Positions 32,941-45,661 of a DNA stretch of 64,000 nucleotides are shown in pieces. Position numbers and translations under genes: made by a program. Numbering within the stretch: the first letter of the stretch is position 1; each line of letters opens with the position of its first letter. The notes under the pieces are model-generated. The model had not been told where the DNA came from. It saw only the letters and a list, made by a program, of their open reading frames with translations, and ran no database searches. This stretch comes from Atriophallophorus winterbourni (lineage: Eukaryota > Platyhelminthes > Trematoda > Plagiorchiida > Microphallidae), in NCBI GenBank assembly GCA_013407085.1, contig JACCGJ010016149.1, positions 33,628 through 97,627 of the forward strand, read 5' to 3'.

Positions 32941-34319
32941 ATGGTTGTTGTTAAATCAAAAACAAAACTTTGTTCTAACACTAAGGATACTTGAGGATCC
33001 GGTGAGTGTAAAACAACCGGTAAAAGCCGTCCTACGGTTGAATCGAATAGTTCCTGTGGAAATCCTAAGTGTTCTACTACTGTTCTCGAAGGAATAGAAT
33101 GCACAAACTGCTCCGTATGGTATCATTCACGCTGCTCGGGTTTAACCGCAACGGTTTTGACTGAACATAGATCTAATTCCACCAAACCTTGGTTTTGTAG
33201 CGCGTGTACTAATCTCCCTATGGCTCGAAGTCTACTGCATATGATAGATCAACAGTCCAAGACCATCATTACCCTCGAAGGCCGTCTTCATAAACTTGAA
33301 AATATGTTTAACGAACAGCATACTACTTCAAGCCTCGCTGTTGTTACATCAGTTTCACCAGCACAGAAGTCAGTAGTTAAACCCCCCGTCACGCAGGCCC
33401 ATCCCATCCATGTACAACAAAAGATCAGCACAAAGCTATCTAGTGTTGTCGCTGGCAGACCCAAACCGCTAAACGGCACAAGCATCAATAATGCTTTGAC
33501 CGCGCAAGCTTCTAGTCTCATAACAGTGACGTCGAAGGTTTCGGTAGCACGAGCGGAGGCACTTACCGTGATTTGCTCCAATGTCCCCGAGACTGATTCA
33601 CCCAGCTTCATAGCGCGTCAATCTGAAGATGTGGAACAATGGAAAAAGTTGTGTCATGAGCTAAGTCTTGACATAGAACCGGCTAGCATGGTCCGCTTGT
33701 CACGAAACCAGGAATCGGCACACGTTGTGAGCCATGATTGTTGCGCATCGTGTTAAAATCGTTAGCAGATGTTGAATCCATTCATCTATCCGCTTACATG
33801 CTTCGAAACAGCTCGTCCCCAATCCGTATATTCCCCGATATATCATGGGCAGATAGGCAAGCAAAAAATCAAGAGAATTACGATTGGAAACACGAAAGTG
33901 ACAAAAAGAGCATCTTTGTTCATGGCGTTCCTGAACTGAATGATAGTGATCCTAACAAAAACACCACTCATGATTGCGAACAGTGGCGCTTCTTACAGCA
34001 ATTGAGTGAAATTACCGATACCTTAACTACTTCCCTGAAGCGTTTGCCAGCTTCTCCCAGCTACCAAGGATCTGGTCCTCACATACTTAAGGTCACCTTT
34101 CAATCTGAATCTATGGTGAATGACGCTTTGCAACAATGGTATCGACAAAGGCATTGTGCTCCAGCAGAAGTTCGTCTTCGCTCGGCCCTGGAAAAGCGGA
34201 TTAAAAGTAAACCGCGATTGACGCCACCGCTTCCACTAACCGAAACGAATGTGGTGCAGACGGACTCGACATACCCAAAAAACTCACAAGAGCCGATCCA
34301 AACGGGATCGGCGGTCTAG
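32941..34319 (+). pseudogene. CR1 family A ORF1 with PHD finger (right arm)
   Basis: Same as the left copy but with an early stop: codon 19 or so is TGA at 32995-32997, where the left arm has CGA. The zinc finger (WYHSRC, WFCSAC) and the frameshift near 33740 are shared. One Val to Phe difference lies near 33914 (KKSIFVHGVPE against KKSIVVHGVPE). Confidence 0.85.
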
Positions 34320-34349
34320 ATATTCGTATAAATGATGCTGCTCCTAACC

Positions 34350-36395
34350 TTACGCGTGAGGGCTAAAACTGTTTCTACACGAACGCGCAGGGTTTACTCA
34401 GCAAACTTGCAGAACTACGTTTGAGGCATGCTGCTCGTCATTTTGACATAATAGCTGTATCCGAAACGTGGCTAACCTCTTCGATCACTGACGCCGAGGT
34501 TTCTCTCACTGATATGTCCATTCTCAGGAACGATCGTCCAACTAAAGGGGGCGGCGTCCTTTTATACTATAACTCGCGTCTTTCCTGTGAGATTATATCG
34601 CATCATCAACTTAACGTGGTGGATTCATTCTGGTGTCGCGTGCAACTTAAAAATAAGGACTGTGTTCTCGTTGCGGTAATCTATCGTCCTCCGAATACTC
34701 AACATTCGATGGATAGTGTCCTTATGGCTTCCGTTTGATTCGCCCTATCACTACCTCACAGTCATGCCTTACTGATGGGGGATTTCAACTCTCCCGAGCT
34801 TTTCAGCGAACCTATCCCAAATACGTTCGCCGCGGATTTGGATGATCTTATCAGCAGCCATCCTTTGTACAATCACGTGAAGGTTGCTACACGTTTCCGA
34901 AGTAGCGACTGTCCATCTTTGCTCGATCTGGTGCTGACTAACGAAGAGCTGATGATAGAAGAAATACATTATGAACCACCCCCAGGGAAAAGTGACCACG
35001 TCGTCCTGATATTCTTTTTCGTTTCCCACGCTGAATTCCTCGACGAAGAGGTAACTCTTGTCCGAACCGTCACAGACTACAAGGCTTTTCAAGAAATCAT
35101 TGCGGCCAACAATTTTGACTTTCTGCTAAATGACGATCCTGAGCTTGCCTGGTCCAGATTTGTCTCTCAGTGGCATCTTCTATTGCATTAATCATCGACT
35201 TCGGCCGAATACAAAAGACGTATCCTGCAGACGTTCATTCGTAGTAGAACTCGCAAGTGGATTAAGTGCAGAAACACTGCATGACGTGCGTTCCGATCGG
35301 AAGAGTGTGTGCAAAATTGGGAAATTTATCGTCAATTACGCAACCACTGCACGTCTCTAGTGCGTCAAGACAGGCTGGACTACCAGGACAAGTTGACGGC
35401 ACGATTTCTTGACAACAGAAAACTGCTTTACCGTCTTATAAACGATAAACGAAAGGTGAAAAATGGTATCCCGCCTCCGAAAATTGAAGGTGGTTCTACG
35501 TCGACTTCTTTAGAAGCCGCGAACACATTAAAGGATCACTACATGCCGGTTTTCCAGAATTGTTCACCATCCTCATTAAATATCATCACAACACCACCTA
35601 GACTCTCCACCGTCATATTCTCCGCTGAGAGCATACGCAAAACGATTATGCAGCTCCGGGACAACGCATCTTCGGGAATAGACCGGATAACGCCGAAAGC
35701 ATTACGTGCGGTCGCCGCACATATTTGTGAGCCACTTGCTGTCTAATTCAACGCTTGTTTGATACCTCGCGTGTTCCCGAATTTTGGAAACAGGGTATTA
35801 TTACCCCAATCTATAAAGGAGGAAACCGCAGCGACCCCGCGAATTACCGTCCAGTCACCTTGCTCCCCGTGCTTTCTAAAGTCATGGAATCGACCGTGTC
35901 CGACGAGTTGATGACTTTTATGGAGAACGAAAACGCGGTCGCTGTCGAACAACATGGGTTTCGTCGCGGACACTCCTGTACGACAAACCTGCTTTTGGCC
36001 CGGGACAGCTGGACCAAAGCTGTCGACGCAGGCTACGGTGTTGATGTAATTTACGTAGATTTCTCCAAAGCTTTTGATAGCGTAAACCACGCTATTTTAC
36101 TACAAAAGCTTGCTCTTCTTGGAATCGTTAACCCACTTTTGTCTTGGATAGCCGAATTTCTCCGCGCCAGAACACTCCACGTTCGCGTCAGAAAATCACT
36201 TTCTGATTGTTTTTCAATAAAATGTGGTTTACCCCAAGGTTCTGTACTCGGCCCGCGCTTGTTCTTGATGTTCATCAACGATATTGGTGCATGTGTGAAC
36301 TCACCGTTTTTAATGTTCGCAGATGACCTCAAACTCTGGCGAATCCTCTCTTCCCCAAATGACTGTGACGAATTGCAGATGGACCTAAACTCACT
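34350..36395 (+). pseudogene. CR1 family A ORF2: endonuclease and RT (right arm)
   Basis: Endonuclease 34421-35191 is interrupted by TGA at 34736-34738 where the left arm has CGA. The linker at 35309-35746 and the RT at 35755-36405 translate the same as the left copies by eye, including FADDLKLW. Shared breaks show the LINE was already dead when duplicated. Confidence 0.9.
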
Positions 36396-37437
36396 TAATA
36401 GTTGATTACTGTAATATAATATATAGCAGTATAAATAAAACCGATACCATCCTTTTGGAAAAAGTACAACGTACTTTTACCAAATCAATCACCGGATATA
36501 GCTCGAATCAATCATATAGAGAAAGATGTACGCAGCTCAAGCTAGAACCACTATGGTTCCGTAGAATTAGACACAACCTAATACTGTTCTTTAAAATAAT
36601 ATCTTCTGATAATATAGATATAAATTCGTCTATTCGCTTCCGACAAGGTTCTAGATATAACTTAAGAAATCAAGATAATCTAGTGGAATTACCTAGATCC
36701 TGTACGAAAGTAAGAAGTAACTTCTACCTAAATAAATACGCTAAACTCTGGAATATTCTTCCGAAAAACATAAGATTTTGTACCTCACTATGTGATTTTA
36801 AATCACATCTGAATTCATTTCTCACAGTTGAAAAATTAATGAAACTTCTCAACCTAGATGTCTCATTAGATGAACTATACACTCATGACATTGCTGGATA
36901 TTAACAGTGATATCAGTTTTTCAACTTTCATAGTGAACAGTTACTCCGTCCCTTAGTATCTATTTTCCAGATTACCTTTTCACATCCATATGAAGAATTC
37001 CGATCCACAAACGAGTCAACACTGGGACGCCAAATCTTCTACGAATACCCACGAAAAGACACTCTTCATTTAGAACATATATTCGACAATAATAATGTGT
37101 TCCAACTAAACATTTTTGAAGATTCTCTCTCTTCGAGATTCCTCGCATCTTCGATATTCCGGTCCATCGTTCTTCAATATTCTTCGTATCATTTCTCCCC
37201 TCACCCAATTTTCTCTTCATACAACAACTGCTCATATATTGAATTTTCTGTAAAACTGATTGATTATCATTTACCTGGACCATTTTAACGAACAAAAAAT
37301 TATCAGCACTATGACCTTGAAAATGTGAATAATTATTGTCCATTTTTATGCTTTATGTATACAAACAACTTTGATAATTATCGATCAAGCTTAGCATGCC
37401 TTGGAGTTCCAAGAATAAAATATTTATTTATTTAATT
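36396..37437 (+). mobile_element. CR1 family B 3' fragment nested in family A (right arm)
   Basis: Mirror of 19400-20437, with ORF2 end 36455-36904 and tail TATTTATTTATTTAATT at 37418-37437. Only scattered substitutions separate the arms. Confidence 0.75.
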
Positions 37438-38440
37438 ATGAACCAGCTACCTTTCAATCCACGAAAATGCCGATTTCTCCGCATTCGCCACCCCGGTGAA
37501 CCTAGGTATCAACTAGGGGGCACCGAAATTTCGGTAAGTATGCAAGAGAAAAACCTCGATATACTGGTTCAAAGTGACCTCGGGTGCTCTGCTCACTGTT
37601 CATACGCTTCCTTAGTCGCGAATCGAAACGTAGGCCTTCTAAAACGAGTCTTTGGTTCTTTCGACCGCAGCCTTTCCCCCTCACTTCTTCACGCGTACGT
37701 CAGACCTCAACTAGAATACGCCGTGTCCGTATGGTCCCCGTGGTTAAAGCGCGATATTCACGTCCTGGAACAAGCACAACGGAGATTCACCAAAATCGTC
37801 AAAGGGCTTAGTTCGATGAACTATGAAGATCGCCTGAAGGCACTTAATTTGTTCCCCATGAGTTACCGCTGCATACGAGGGGATCTGATTTCGGTTTTCC
37901 TGATTTCCAAGAATGCCAAACACTCGTGCCTCAGACTGCTTTCGATGGCCCCTAGTTCCGGAACCCGGGGATATGTCTTAAAGCTTGCCCACCTACCAAG
38001 TCGGTTAAACTGCCGAAAGTTCTTTTTCACAGTTCGCACTCCTTCTGCCTGGAATGATCTACCGTCTTTTATTGTAACCTCTCCTTCCCTTGCTATTTTT
38101 AAAGAACGCCTTGATTCTTACCTATATCATTCTCAGAAAATTTGAATTTAACTTCGCACATTTCTTTTTGTTCCCGATGCTGCACCCATTTTCTCTTTTC
38201 CAGACCTACATACGAATTGACGCCAATCCATCCTCCCCTGTATTGACTACCCTGTGTTTCCTCTGACCCCACCATTTACGGAACTTTGGTAACCAAAACC
38301 CAATTTCATGGACTCCACCCGACCCCCTGTGCTGACTATCCTGTGGTTCTATTTTAAGCTCATAGCTTTTTGTACCAAAATATACTATTGACTATTGACT
38401 ATTGACTATTGACTATTGATACTGATACTGATAGAATACA
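37438..38440 (+). pseudogene. CR1 family A, 3' part of ORF2 and tail (right arm)
   Basis: Mirror of 18395-19400. ORF2 ends at 38145; the 3' tail has four ATTGACT units and TACTGA units at 38385-38430. Differences from the left include His to Gln in YVRPQLEYAVSVW. Confidence 0.85.
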
Positions 38441-38884
38441 GAGAGAAATTTTGCGATCTTTGTGGCGGCAACATTAGGAGTTAAAACCGATTGTTTGAGC
38501 GGAACCTCCCGATGAGTAGGGATCTTGGACTTCGTAACCATTTTTGTACCAGAAGAGTTCGCATCAGAAAAGTGTTTTGAATTTTGTAGGCGCTTGTGTA
38601 CAGGTTGATCATCACCGTTTTCGGTTTGCTGTCTTTCTATAACCGGGGAAGAGACATGATGTTCACAAGTTCAAGTTCCACAGGGCTGAAGGCGGATAAA
38701 AGTCAATCACGTACAGATTTCGTTCGACAGTATGCGGTTGTCAACCCGGCAATTCTAATTTGAATATACAAGAATCAAGATTTATGTGATAAAAAGCTAA
38801 TGCTTTACACGTACCATTGGATGACAACTATTGCGAAAAACATTTAATCAAAATCACATTTTTAATGTTTTTCTGGGTTCGTGT

Positions 38885-39980
38885 TGCTTCAATACACCGG
38901 GCCAAATTCAGGGTTTTGTTTGACGTATGCATCCAATTTCGATTTGAAAACATTAATTGTCGTTGCATTCACAACATTTTGCGGTAGCGCATTCCATAGA
39001 ACCACTAAGTTGTATGATGTATTGATTCCTTCCGTTTCGGTTGGAACACTGCCGTCTACCACCCCAGCCGCGAATGTGTCGCACTCATGGTACTTGGTCT
39101 CGGTGGACAATGTCTAATGTCTTTCGGTAAACCACGTTTTGCTATTTTCCATTCAAACTTGACAAATTCAGTTATGTCGCTAGTTAAAAAGGTAACCCGG
39201 CAAGTGTCAGTGATCACAACATTAGAAATATTAAGCAAAGACGCAATGTAACGCCACTGCTTGAAGTCATGATCTGTTGTTTCCTGTCCCGATGCTTCAG
39301 TGGTATTTTCTGGTACCCTAAGTAGAACCATACTCCGCGATACTATTTTTCCTCAGTGTTTGAGGCACCATTCCGTTCCCACCATGGCACATCAGGATAT
39401 ATCCGGCAATTTGAATTCGGATCCGTCTTTAGTCGATACGAATTTGGCAGTATGCTATCGATATCAGCATCGAACTTCAGTGTAACTCTTAGTAACCGAG
39501 GTTGATCACTATGAGGTGAGGTGGAATGGCGAGTTAGACGAATCAATTTGTCAGGAGTAACATGTTCAATTTGCAATTGTTGACAAATTTTAGACCATAT
39601 ATCGAGGTCCTGTTTGTGTTTTCTATCTAACAAGCTCTCGCCGGACTTTTTAACATTCGTACATTACGCTTAACGAATGAGAATGCTTGTCGCGTGTCCG
39701 GTCTTTCTTCATAGAATGTGAGGCTTTTTGATTTAGGTTTAGTGTGGCGGGCTCAGATTGTGTAGCGGAGGTCGACCGCAAAAGCATTTCTCTGTATGAT
39801 TTTTTGACCAACGGGGGTGTTTCAGTTGGTGACGAATCGGTGCAGATAACATTAAGCGAAGTATTTTTCGTGGCAGCTTTGGCCAAAGAAGCGTTCGACG
39901 TAGACGGTTTCTGCTTCAAGGCCTTTTTAAGTATCACTTCAGTTCGTAAGGTTCGCAAATTCTTGTTTCCAGATATCTGA
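38885..39980 (-). pseudogene. Internally deleted CR1: ORF1 fused to ORF2 end (right arm)
   Basis: Mirror of 16860-17945, with the same ORF1-to-ORF2 junction. Confidence 0.75.
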
Positions 39981-40075
39981 AAGAAATGTAGGTGTTCTAT
40001 TCCTCAGCACAGTGAAAGGTCTTCGATTCAGGAAACAATGCAATAAAATGCGGGAACAATGTATGATGTAGGTAT

Positions 40076-40148
40076 TTACTGCAGAGTCATATACTGCACG
40101 TGAGGTAATATGCCGTCAGGTGGCCTATGCCTAGACACATATGTGAGA
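40076..40148 (+). mobile_element. SINE-like repeat, degenerate fragment (right arm)
   Basis: Mirror of 16686-16757. Confidence 0.5.
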
Positions 40149-40194
40149 GAAAATGATACAATACAAATAAATGTTTTTTTTAAAGTTTTATTAG

Positions 40195-40580
40195 AAAATG
40201 TTTTAATATAGGGTAGACCATTTAGCGTCTGTTTCTCTTTTAAAGCTTGACACGCTAGGGAGGTTTAATAAACTATCTACGAGCTTATTCCAGTGGTTGA
40301 ACACACGGTTGTTAAAAAAAGGACCACGCACAAGCAGAATGGGTTTACAATTAATAAGCTTCATTGAATTGCCCCTTGCATGTGTTTTCCGGGCAAGTTT
40401 CAGTAATATTGTCACCAGTGAGACCCTTTAGAATCCTAAAGACTTCTATTAATAGTCAATAGTTTATTGTGGTAAAAAAAATGCAAGCTTAAAAATAACC
40501 ACATAATGGGTCGAAATTAAAAGTGATTGTTATGGACGGGGATAATGGGTGCGTTCTTGGACTGTTGAAAGGTTATGGTT
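40195..40580 (-). pseudogene. CR1 ORF2 end and LINE 3' end (right arm)
   Basis: Mirror of 16250-16640: ORF2 carboxy terminus at 40203-40415 and the separate LINE 3' end with an ATTGACTATT tail at 40445-40580. Confidence 0.6.
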
Positions 40581-40584
40581 CAAG

Positions 40585-41745
40585 CCAACTCCTCATGGAG
40601 GATGAGTCGGCTTTAAACAAGATTCTTGGGAATTCGGGTACAAAGCGGCGTCTCCAGCACCACTCGGCGTTTGTTCGAGTCAGCTTCTCTAGCTTTTGCA
40701 CAACCATGTGCGACCTGCAAGGCAGCAGGGAGTTGCCTGAAAGTGGTGGTCTACCAAACTCTGTTCCCGGTATTTCCTCAAGGTTTTCTCCCGAAGCCTT
40801 TCCCGCGATCGGGTATCCCACAAGGCAGCGGAGGTTTAAAATCAGGGTTTTCCTTCCCTTATATGAAATGCCCTCCCAGGCTAACGAGCTACATCTGCCC
40901 GAAGCAAACTGATTTTCAGGCGCCAGTCACTCACCTTCGCCCCTACTCCTGTTGGTAGAAGCAGTTCCACCGGGCTCGGAGTGTCACTCGTGCAGGCCAG
41001 AAGCTGGATTTGTTGGTCAGAGGCTATTTGAGACGCATGCCATATGGGAGCATTTTAAAAACAGTGAGAGCTTATCCCCACTGCCACTCAAGTATATTGC
41101 CCAATGGTCAGGCGAAAGATGAAGTGAAGTTAAGGGTCGATCGTGCTCGTAATGCGTTTATGCAGTTGAAGGGCACCCTTTGGCGCAAGCCCGGGATCAG
41201 CCTAAAAACTAAGACCCGCGTTTATCAAGCAGCGATCCGCCCTGTACTGCTTTACGGATGCGAGACATGGCCTTTAAGGTCACAGGCTGTACGCACATTA
41301 GAAGTGTTCGACCATTGGTGCCTCAGGGTAATCTTGGGCATCCGATATACTGACCGAGTATCTAACGCAGCCGTACGAGAGCGTTGCAGCGGACTATCTC
41401 CACTTTCCGCTCACATACAACGGCGAAGGCTGCAATGGTTTGGCCACGTCCTCCGAAAGACAGACACAGCACTTCCAAAACTCGTCCTCGACCCCAAACC
41501 CGTTCGCACCTGGCGACGGCGGCAAGGTGGTCAAGTGAAAACCTGGCTGTCAACTGTGAAAGAGGATGTAGACACCCTGGGTCTGCGTACCGTCTACGGA
41601 GTTCGCAGGTGGGAACGAGACTGGATCACGATCTGCAACGATCTCGCCTCCGATCGACGTGCGTGGGCTGGTGTGATCCCAGACATCAATGAAGCCGGCT
41701 AATTCACCCGTGGAGCCAGCCGCACAAAAGTAAAGTAAGTAAGTA
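40585..41745 (+). mobile_element. Chimeric RTE unit (right arm)
   Basis: The 5' ~420 bp carry no known domain; they join an RTE carboxy-terminal reading frame at about 41000 and end in CCGTGGAGCCAGCCGC and TAAG repeats at 41725-41745. A degenerate copy with the same 5'-part/RTE junction lies at 49870-51680, so this is a family and not a one-off truncation. No RT catalytic domain is present, hence non-autonomous. Confidence 0.65.
41010..41702 (+). CDS. RTE C-terminal frame, intact in right arm only
   Basis: 230 codons, uninterrupted. It begins in the end of the RT region, with VDRARNAFMQLKGTLWRKPG, VLLYGCETWPLR, RRRLQWFGHVLRKTD and RRQGGQVKTWLSTVKED. These blocks are typical of RTE LINEs of flatworms. 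The left copy is frameshifted. No RT active site or endonuclease is present, so no enzymatic activity is expected. Confidence 0.75.
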   Translation: MLVRGYLRRMPYGSILKTVRAYPHCHSSILPNGQAKDEVKLRVDRARNAFMQLKGTLWRKPGISLKTKTRVYQAAIRPVLLYGCETWPLRSQAVRTLEVFDHWCLRVILGIRYTDRVSNAAVRERCSGLSPLSAHIQRRRLQWFGHVLRKTDTALPKLVLDPKPVRTWRRRQGGQVKTWLSTVKEDVDTLGLRTVYGVRRWERDWITICNDLASDRRAWAGVIPDINEAG

Positions 41746-41749
41746 AGGA

Positions 41750-41958
41750 TGTGCAATCGTGCAGTACTCTGTGCTGTGTGGCCAACACCATGCTAAATTG
41801 ATTGACCAGAGGTAGTGAGCTGCATGCTGAAACAGGCTGGAGTCTCACTACCATTTCCTGTTCTTTTTTCTTCCTCATATCTGTCTAGGCCTGGGCAACC
41901 TGACAGTATCTTAGCCCACGTGCAGTCTCTGACTGTGCGGTACTTTGTCTGGATCTTT
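41750..41958 (-). mobile_element. SINE-like repeat, right arm
   Basis: Mirror of 14879-15086. Confidence 0.7.
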
Positions 41959-42345
41959 GATTCGGTAAACCACAGATTGCTCGCAACCAAACTTGGTTAT
42001 ATGGGTTTGGATGGTCTTTGAAGAAATGGATAATAGGCTTCTTAAGCAATATATTCTTCCGTGTCAGGATAGGCAGTATGTATTCGGCGAAAGTAAAAGT
42101 TGTTGGTGGAGTCCCATAGTGTTCCTTACTCGGACCGCTACTTTTCCTCATTTTCGTCGATGATTTGGCAGCGTCGCTTAAGTGTCCCTGCTATGTTTGT
42201 TGCGGATGATGTCAAGTTTATCGGATCACTTGATGAACAGGATCTTCTTGAGGATATAGAAAAGGTCATCAGGTGATCTGCTACATGGGATCTACCATTT
42301 AACTTCACTAAAAGCTATCTCTTGTCTAAAGTCATTAAGAACACG
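41955..42345 (+). pseudogene. CR1-like RT palm fragment (right arm)
   Basis: Mirror of 14495-14880; the SINE-like repeat directly precedes it. Confidence 0.65.
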
Positions 42346-42424
42346 TTCAAGGTTTGTCCACGGTTTGCGTTAACTCGGTCCTAGTTTATCAGCTATAAAG
42401 AGGACATTAAAACAACGAGTGCTT

Positions 42425-42660
42425 GTTTCCCTCCGTAGTGACATCATAGACTTGAACGATGTGTGTTGAGTGTTGTGAGCTTTTCATTCGTGATTAAAAT
42501 TAGGAGGAATTGGATACCTATTTCGGACTGACTATTGAAAAATGGACGCATACATATCCAAGCAGCCTGCTGTGTAAGCATTGGCTAAATTTCATTTTCA
42601 GTGGACTTTCGTAAACGCATTCTTTCTTATGCGGTCAGCTTGAAATTAGTATATCTTCAT
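42425..42660. repeat. Single copy of the 225-bp unit (right arm)
   Basis: Corresponds to both 12557-12782 and 14171-14399 of the left arm and shows the state before the gypsy remnant and the duplication. Confidence 0.7.
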
Positions 42661-42685
42661 CAGGTAAGGTGGTAATATATAACAG

Positions 42686-42983
42686 TGAGAACCCGATCAT
42701 ATATGAATTACAAACTTTGCTCAATACTTTGAACGGTGAATCTATTCTTCCAGTCCTCGAGTTCGTTTCTTTTTTTGTCAAACTTCAGTTTAATTTCGGC
42801 TTTGTCTTGTTATCTCTGTTGCGATTTTTACCATCATCTGGACAAATTCTTAGCGTTTATTTTTTCCATAATTCTCGTCACCCATCAAAATGCAGATGTT
42901 CTCCAAAAATGTTTTTCGTGTCTTGCACATATTGTTTACTTTTTACACAAACCATTGGTCAAAAACATTTCAAACACCACAAA
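42686..42983 (+). pseudogene. Frameshifted copy of the 98-codon exon
   Basis: Mirror of 12237-12532 with an extra T near 42770 and other changes. Acceptor AACAG and donor AAA|GTAAGC are kept. Confidence 0.35.
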
Positions 42984-43103
42984 GTAAGCTTTTCTACTAC
43001 TAATGTTTAGTCCTTTTCTTCCTTTGCTGACAAACGAATCTGAACATACACCGCGGTTTGCTGCTGAATGTTTAGCTTTTATGTAGATAAAAATTACGGA
43101 TAG

Positions 43104-43949
43104 AATTTCCATGCTGCATTATATTTGCAAATGTACCTCAAATGTAAAGGTGAGTATCATCCATTTTACTCGAGAGATTCTAGGTTTCGGGTCTCTGCGT
43201 GGAATAGCTGAGCGATTCCATTCAGTTGCCAGTGAGGTGAGCTTGTTTATTTCACATCAAATTTAAGGTCCTTCCACTTGTTCTTTATGCTATTTGTCAT
43301 TTCGGTCTCACATCAGCTGATGCGACACACGCCCCGGTTAAAATTCGAACGACTGTCGACAGTGAATGCTTGCTATCAATCCGAGAATTCGATCTGCTGG
43401 CGATTGTCTGTGCCGCGTTGCCTATACTCGTATCTGAACATTTGAGCGCCAACAAGTTTCGTGGCTACTTAGCCTTCTGACGGAACAACTAAAAGATTAC
43501 AATGAAGAATGCAATGAAGGTTTTGATAATCTAGTGTCGCTTATATGCAGTGTTCTTGACACCCTACGGCATGAACATTTGCATGAACTTCAGGAAGACA
43601 TTACAAACGTAAGTTTCACGATAAAATTATTTTGGAATGAAAATGTTCATTAGCTTTTGAATAGATGCGCTTGTAATCGACACTAGTATCGTTGTATTTG
43701 TAACTACATTCTTTAATATTCAGCTATTCGCTGCTGGCTTAAAACTGTTCGAATCTGGGACACTTTTGAACAGTTTTTGTTCATTCATCCGCAAATATCA
43801 CAGCCGTTGCAATCCTTTTCGGATTAATCGTTCGGTACGTTGCAACACTTCAGTTTTCATATCTGCAGGTTGTTTTAAATACAAAGTTTTCTACGATTTC
43901 TCGTGTGAATGTAATTTACAATCTCGTGGATTGGAACCATTTCGATCGA
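43104..43949 (+). CDS. Six-exon candidate host gene segment, tiny introns
   Basis: Exons 43104-43149, 43184-43231, 43317-43460, 43496-43608, 43724-43834 and 43869-43949. All use GT...AG; phases chain without conflict (1, 1, 1, 0, 0, 0) and give 181 open codons. Introns are 34, 85, 35, 115 and 34 nt; very short introns are usual in fluke genes. The translation is mostly helical and hydrophobic with acidic stretches (LLAIVCAALPILVSEHLS, LVSLICSVLDTLRHEHLHEL), with no transposon motif. I do not recognise the family. 5' and 3' exons are not identified; the donor after 43949 suggests continuation, possibly at 51761. The acceptor at 43495 is weak, so the third intron is the least certain. Confidence 0.55.
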
Positions 43950-44334
43950 GTAAGTGAGCCAAAACTTGGATTCTCATTATTTACTACTCTTGTTAAATCC
44001 TTTTGTCACCGATAGTGAGTTGCATCATTAAACGCACCGGAGTTTCATTACCAACTCTTTTCATTCTTATAACCGCAACATGAAAGTCTCATGGCCCATA
44101 CACAATCAATAACGGTGCTGCACTTTACCGCGATCACAGCTTGTAGTTCCCTTCGTTCATTAAGCACTCGTCTGCGTGAATGAGTTGCCTCATGTCATTG
44201 GATCACTTGTCCACTCAATTGAATAACAATGGTGATATTTCTTCACCATTTGGACATCTAAATTTGCTCCATTCATGAATTTTTCGCTGTGATATTCTAA
44301 GTGTTTTAAGGCAATGTTTAGGCACCCAGCAGTG

Positions 44335-44575
44335 CACGGATGTGCAATCATGCAGTACTTTGTGCTGTGCGGCTAACACCGTGCTAAATTGATTGACCAG
44401 AGGTAGTGAGCTGCATGCTGAAACAGACTGGTGTCTCACTGCCAATTCCAGTTCTTTTTCTTTCTCATATATGTATAGGCCTGGGCAACCTGACAGTATC
44501 TTTGCCCACATGCGTCTGTGACTGTGCGGCACTTTGCCTGGATCATGATTGTGCTCTCATACCATACGATAAGGA
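44335..44575 (-). mobile_element. SINE-like repeat (right arm)
   Basis: Mirror of 3938-4178. GGTAGTGAG...CTCACTGCC hairpin at 44402-44444. Confidence 0.75.
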
Positions 44576-44623
44576 GAGCTGCTACACGACTCTGTAGACC
44601 TTCGTTGTTTATGAAAGATTGTG

Positions 44624-45600
44624 CTATCGGATGGTGTCCCTAGAGTAGAGAGAGGAGAAGTGCTCTACCCATCTTTCCATCTGCTGAGTTTTGTCGACAA
44701 TTGGGTCACCAGATACAGACTTAATGGGAGCCGTTTTAAGTTTATTTGGGCAAATGGCTCTCTTGATCCCTTCATACAGCGTGAAAATTTCCGGTATCCG
44801 CAGCTTTTTGGATATTGAGGTTAATTTCAGATCAATAGTCGTTTGCACATCGCCTTGCAGTCTGTTGAACCTTATTTCTAGCTGCTCTTAGAAGTCGTAA
44901 GTTTTCATCTGTTGGCATACCTTTGAACCTCAAGAATGCTGTGCGTTTCTCATCCAACACAGCAGTCATCTCAGAAGCTTTTGCTTCGAACCAGTCGCTC
45001 GTTCGAGCTTTCTTCGGACCGAAAGGGGAAACTGCTACTCGGCATATGCAGCTTTTCATCGATTCCCAGTTTTCTGAAGCCGATTCGAGTGGGGTTGTCA
45101 TGCTGAACTCGGCTGTGAAGGCTTTTGCAAATCGCGTAGGTAGATTAGGTTCGCACATGCGGGTGACGTCTATCCTAGGCTTAGCAGACAATTTGGTGCG
45201 GTGAAATCTCGTGTCGGGAAGCTTCAGTTTTGCACAGACCAGCGAATGATCAGTGTCACAGTCTGCGCTTTGATATGATCTGGTGAGAAGTACGTTTCCT
45301 ATATTAGTGCGCCTAACAAGAATAAGATCAAGCTGATGCCAATGCTTAGAGCGAGGATGTTTCCAAGAGACTTCTTGCTGTGTTTTTGTTTAAAAGAAAG
45401 TGTTACTGACACAAAATCTGAACTGTGTGCATAATTCTAAAAGGCGTTGTCCACTGAACCTCCCGAGACAGTTTTGCCAAGACTCGTAATCTGCACCAAC
45501 TCTAGCAATAAAATCACCCAATACCACTACATAGTTTTTTGTGGCACGTCATTTATACTTCCGAAATTTGGCATATATGGTCCTAAATAGACTATTGACT
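44624..45600 (-). pseudogene. RTE-like LINE: endonuclease and start of RT (right arm)
   Basis: Mirror of 2880-3882. Frames 45191-44832 and 44848-44624 overlap in different phases; the endonuclease amino part (45200-45580) is further interrupted here. Confidence 0.8.
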
Positions 45601-45661
45601 TTTTCTATTCTCATGCGAACCATTGGAGCTGCTCCTACCGTTATAGGAAACAGCGGATCAT

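Noticed and set aside
40523..40958. Open frames of 110-129 codons in the 5' block of the chimeric RTE unit
   Set aside because: No domain, overlapping frames of similar length on both strands, and the frames are not kept in the degenerate copy at 50090-50570.
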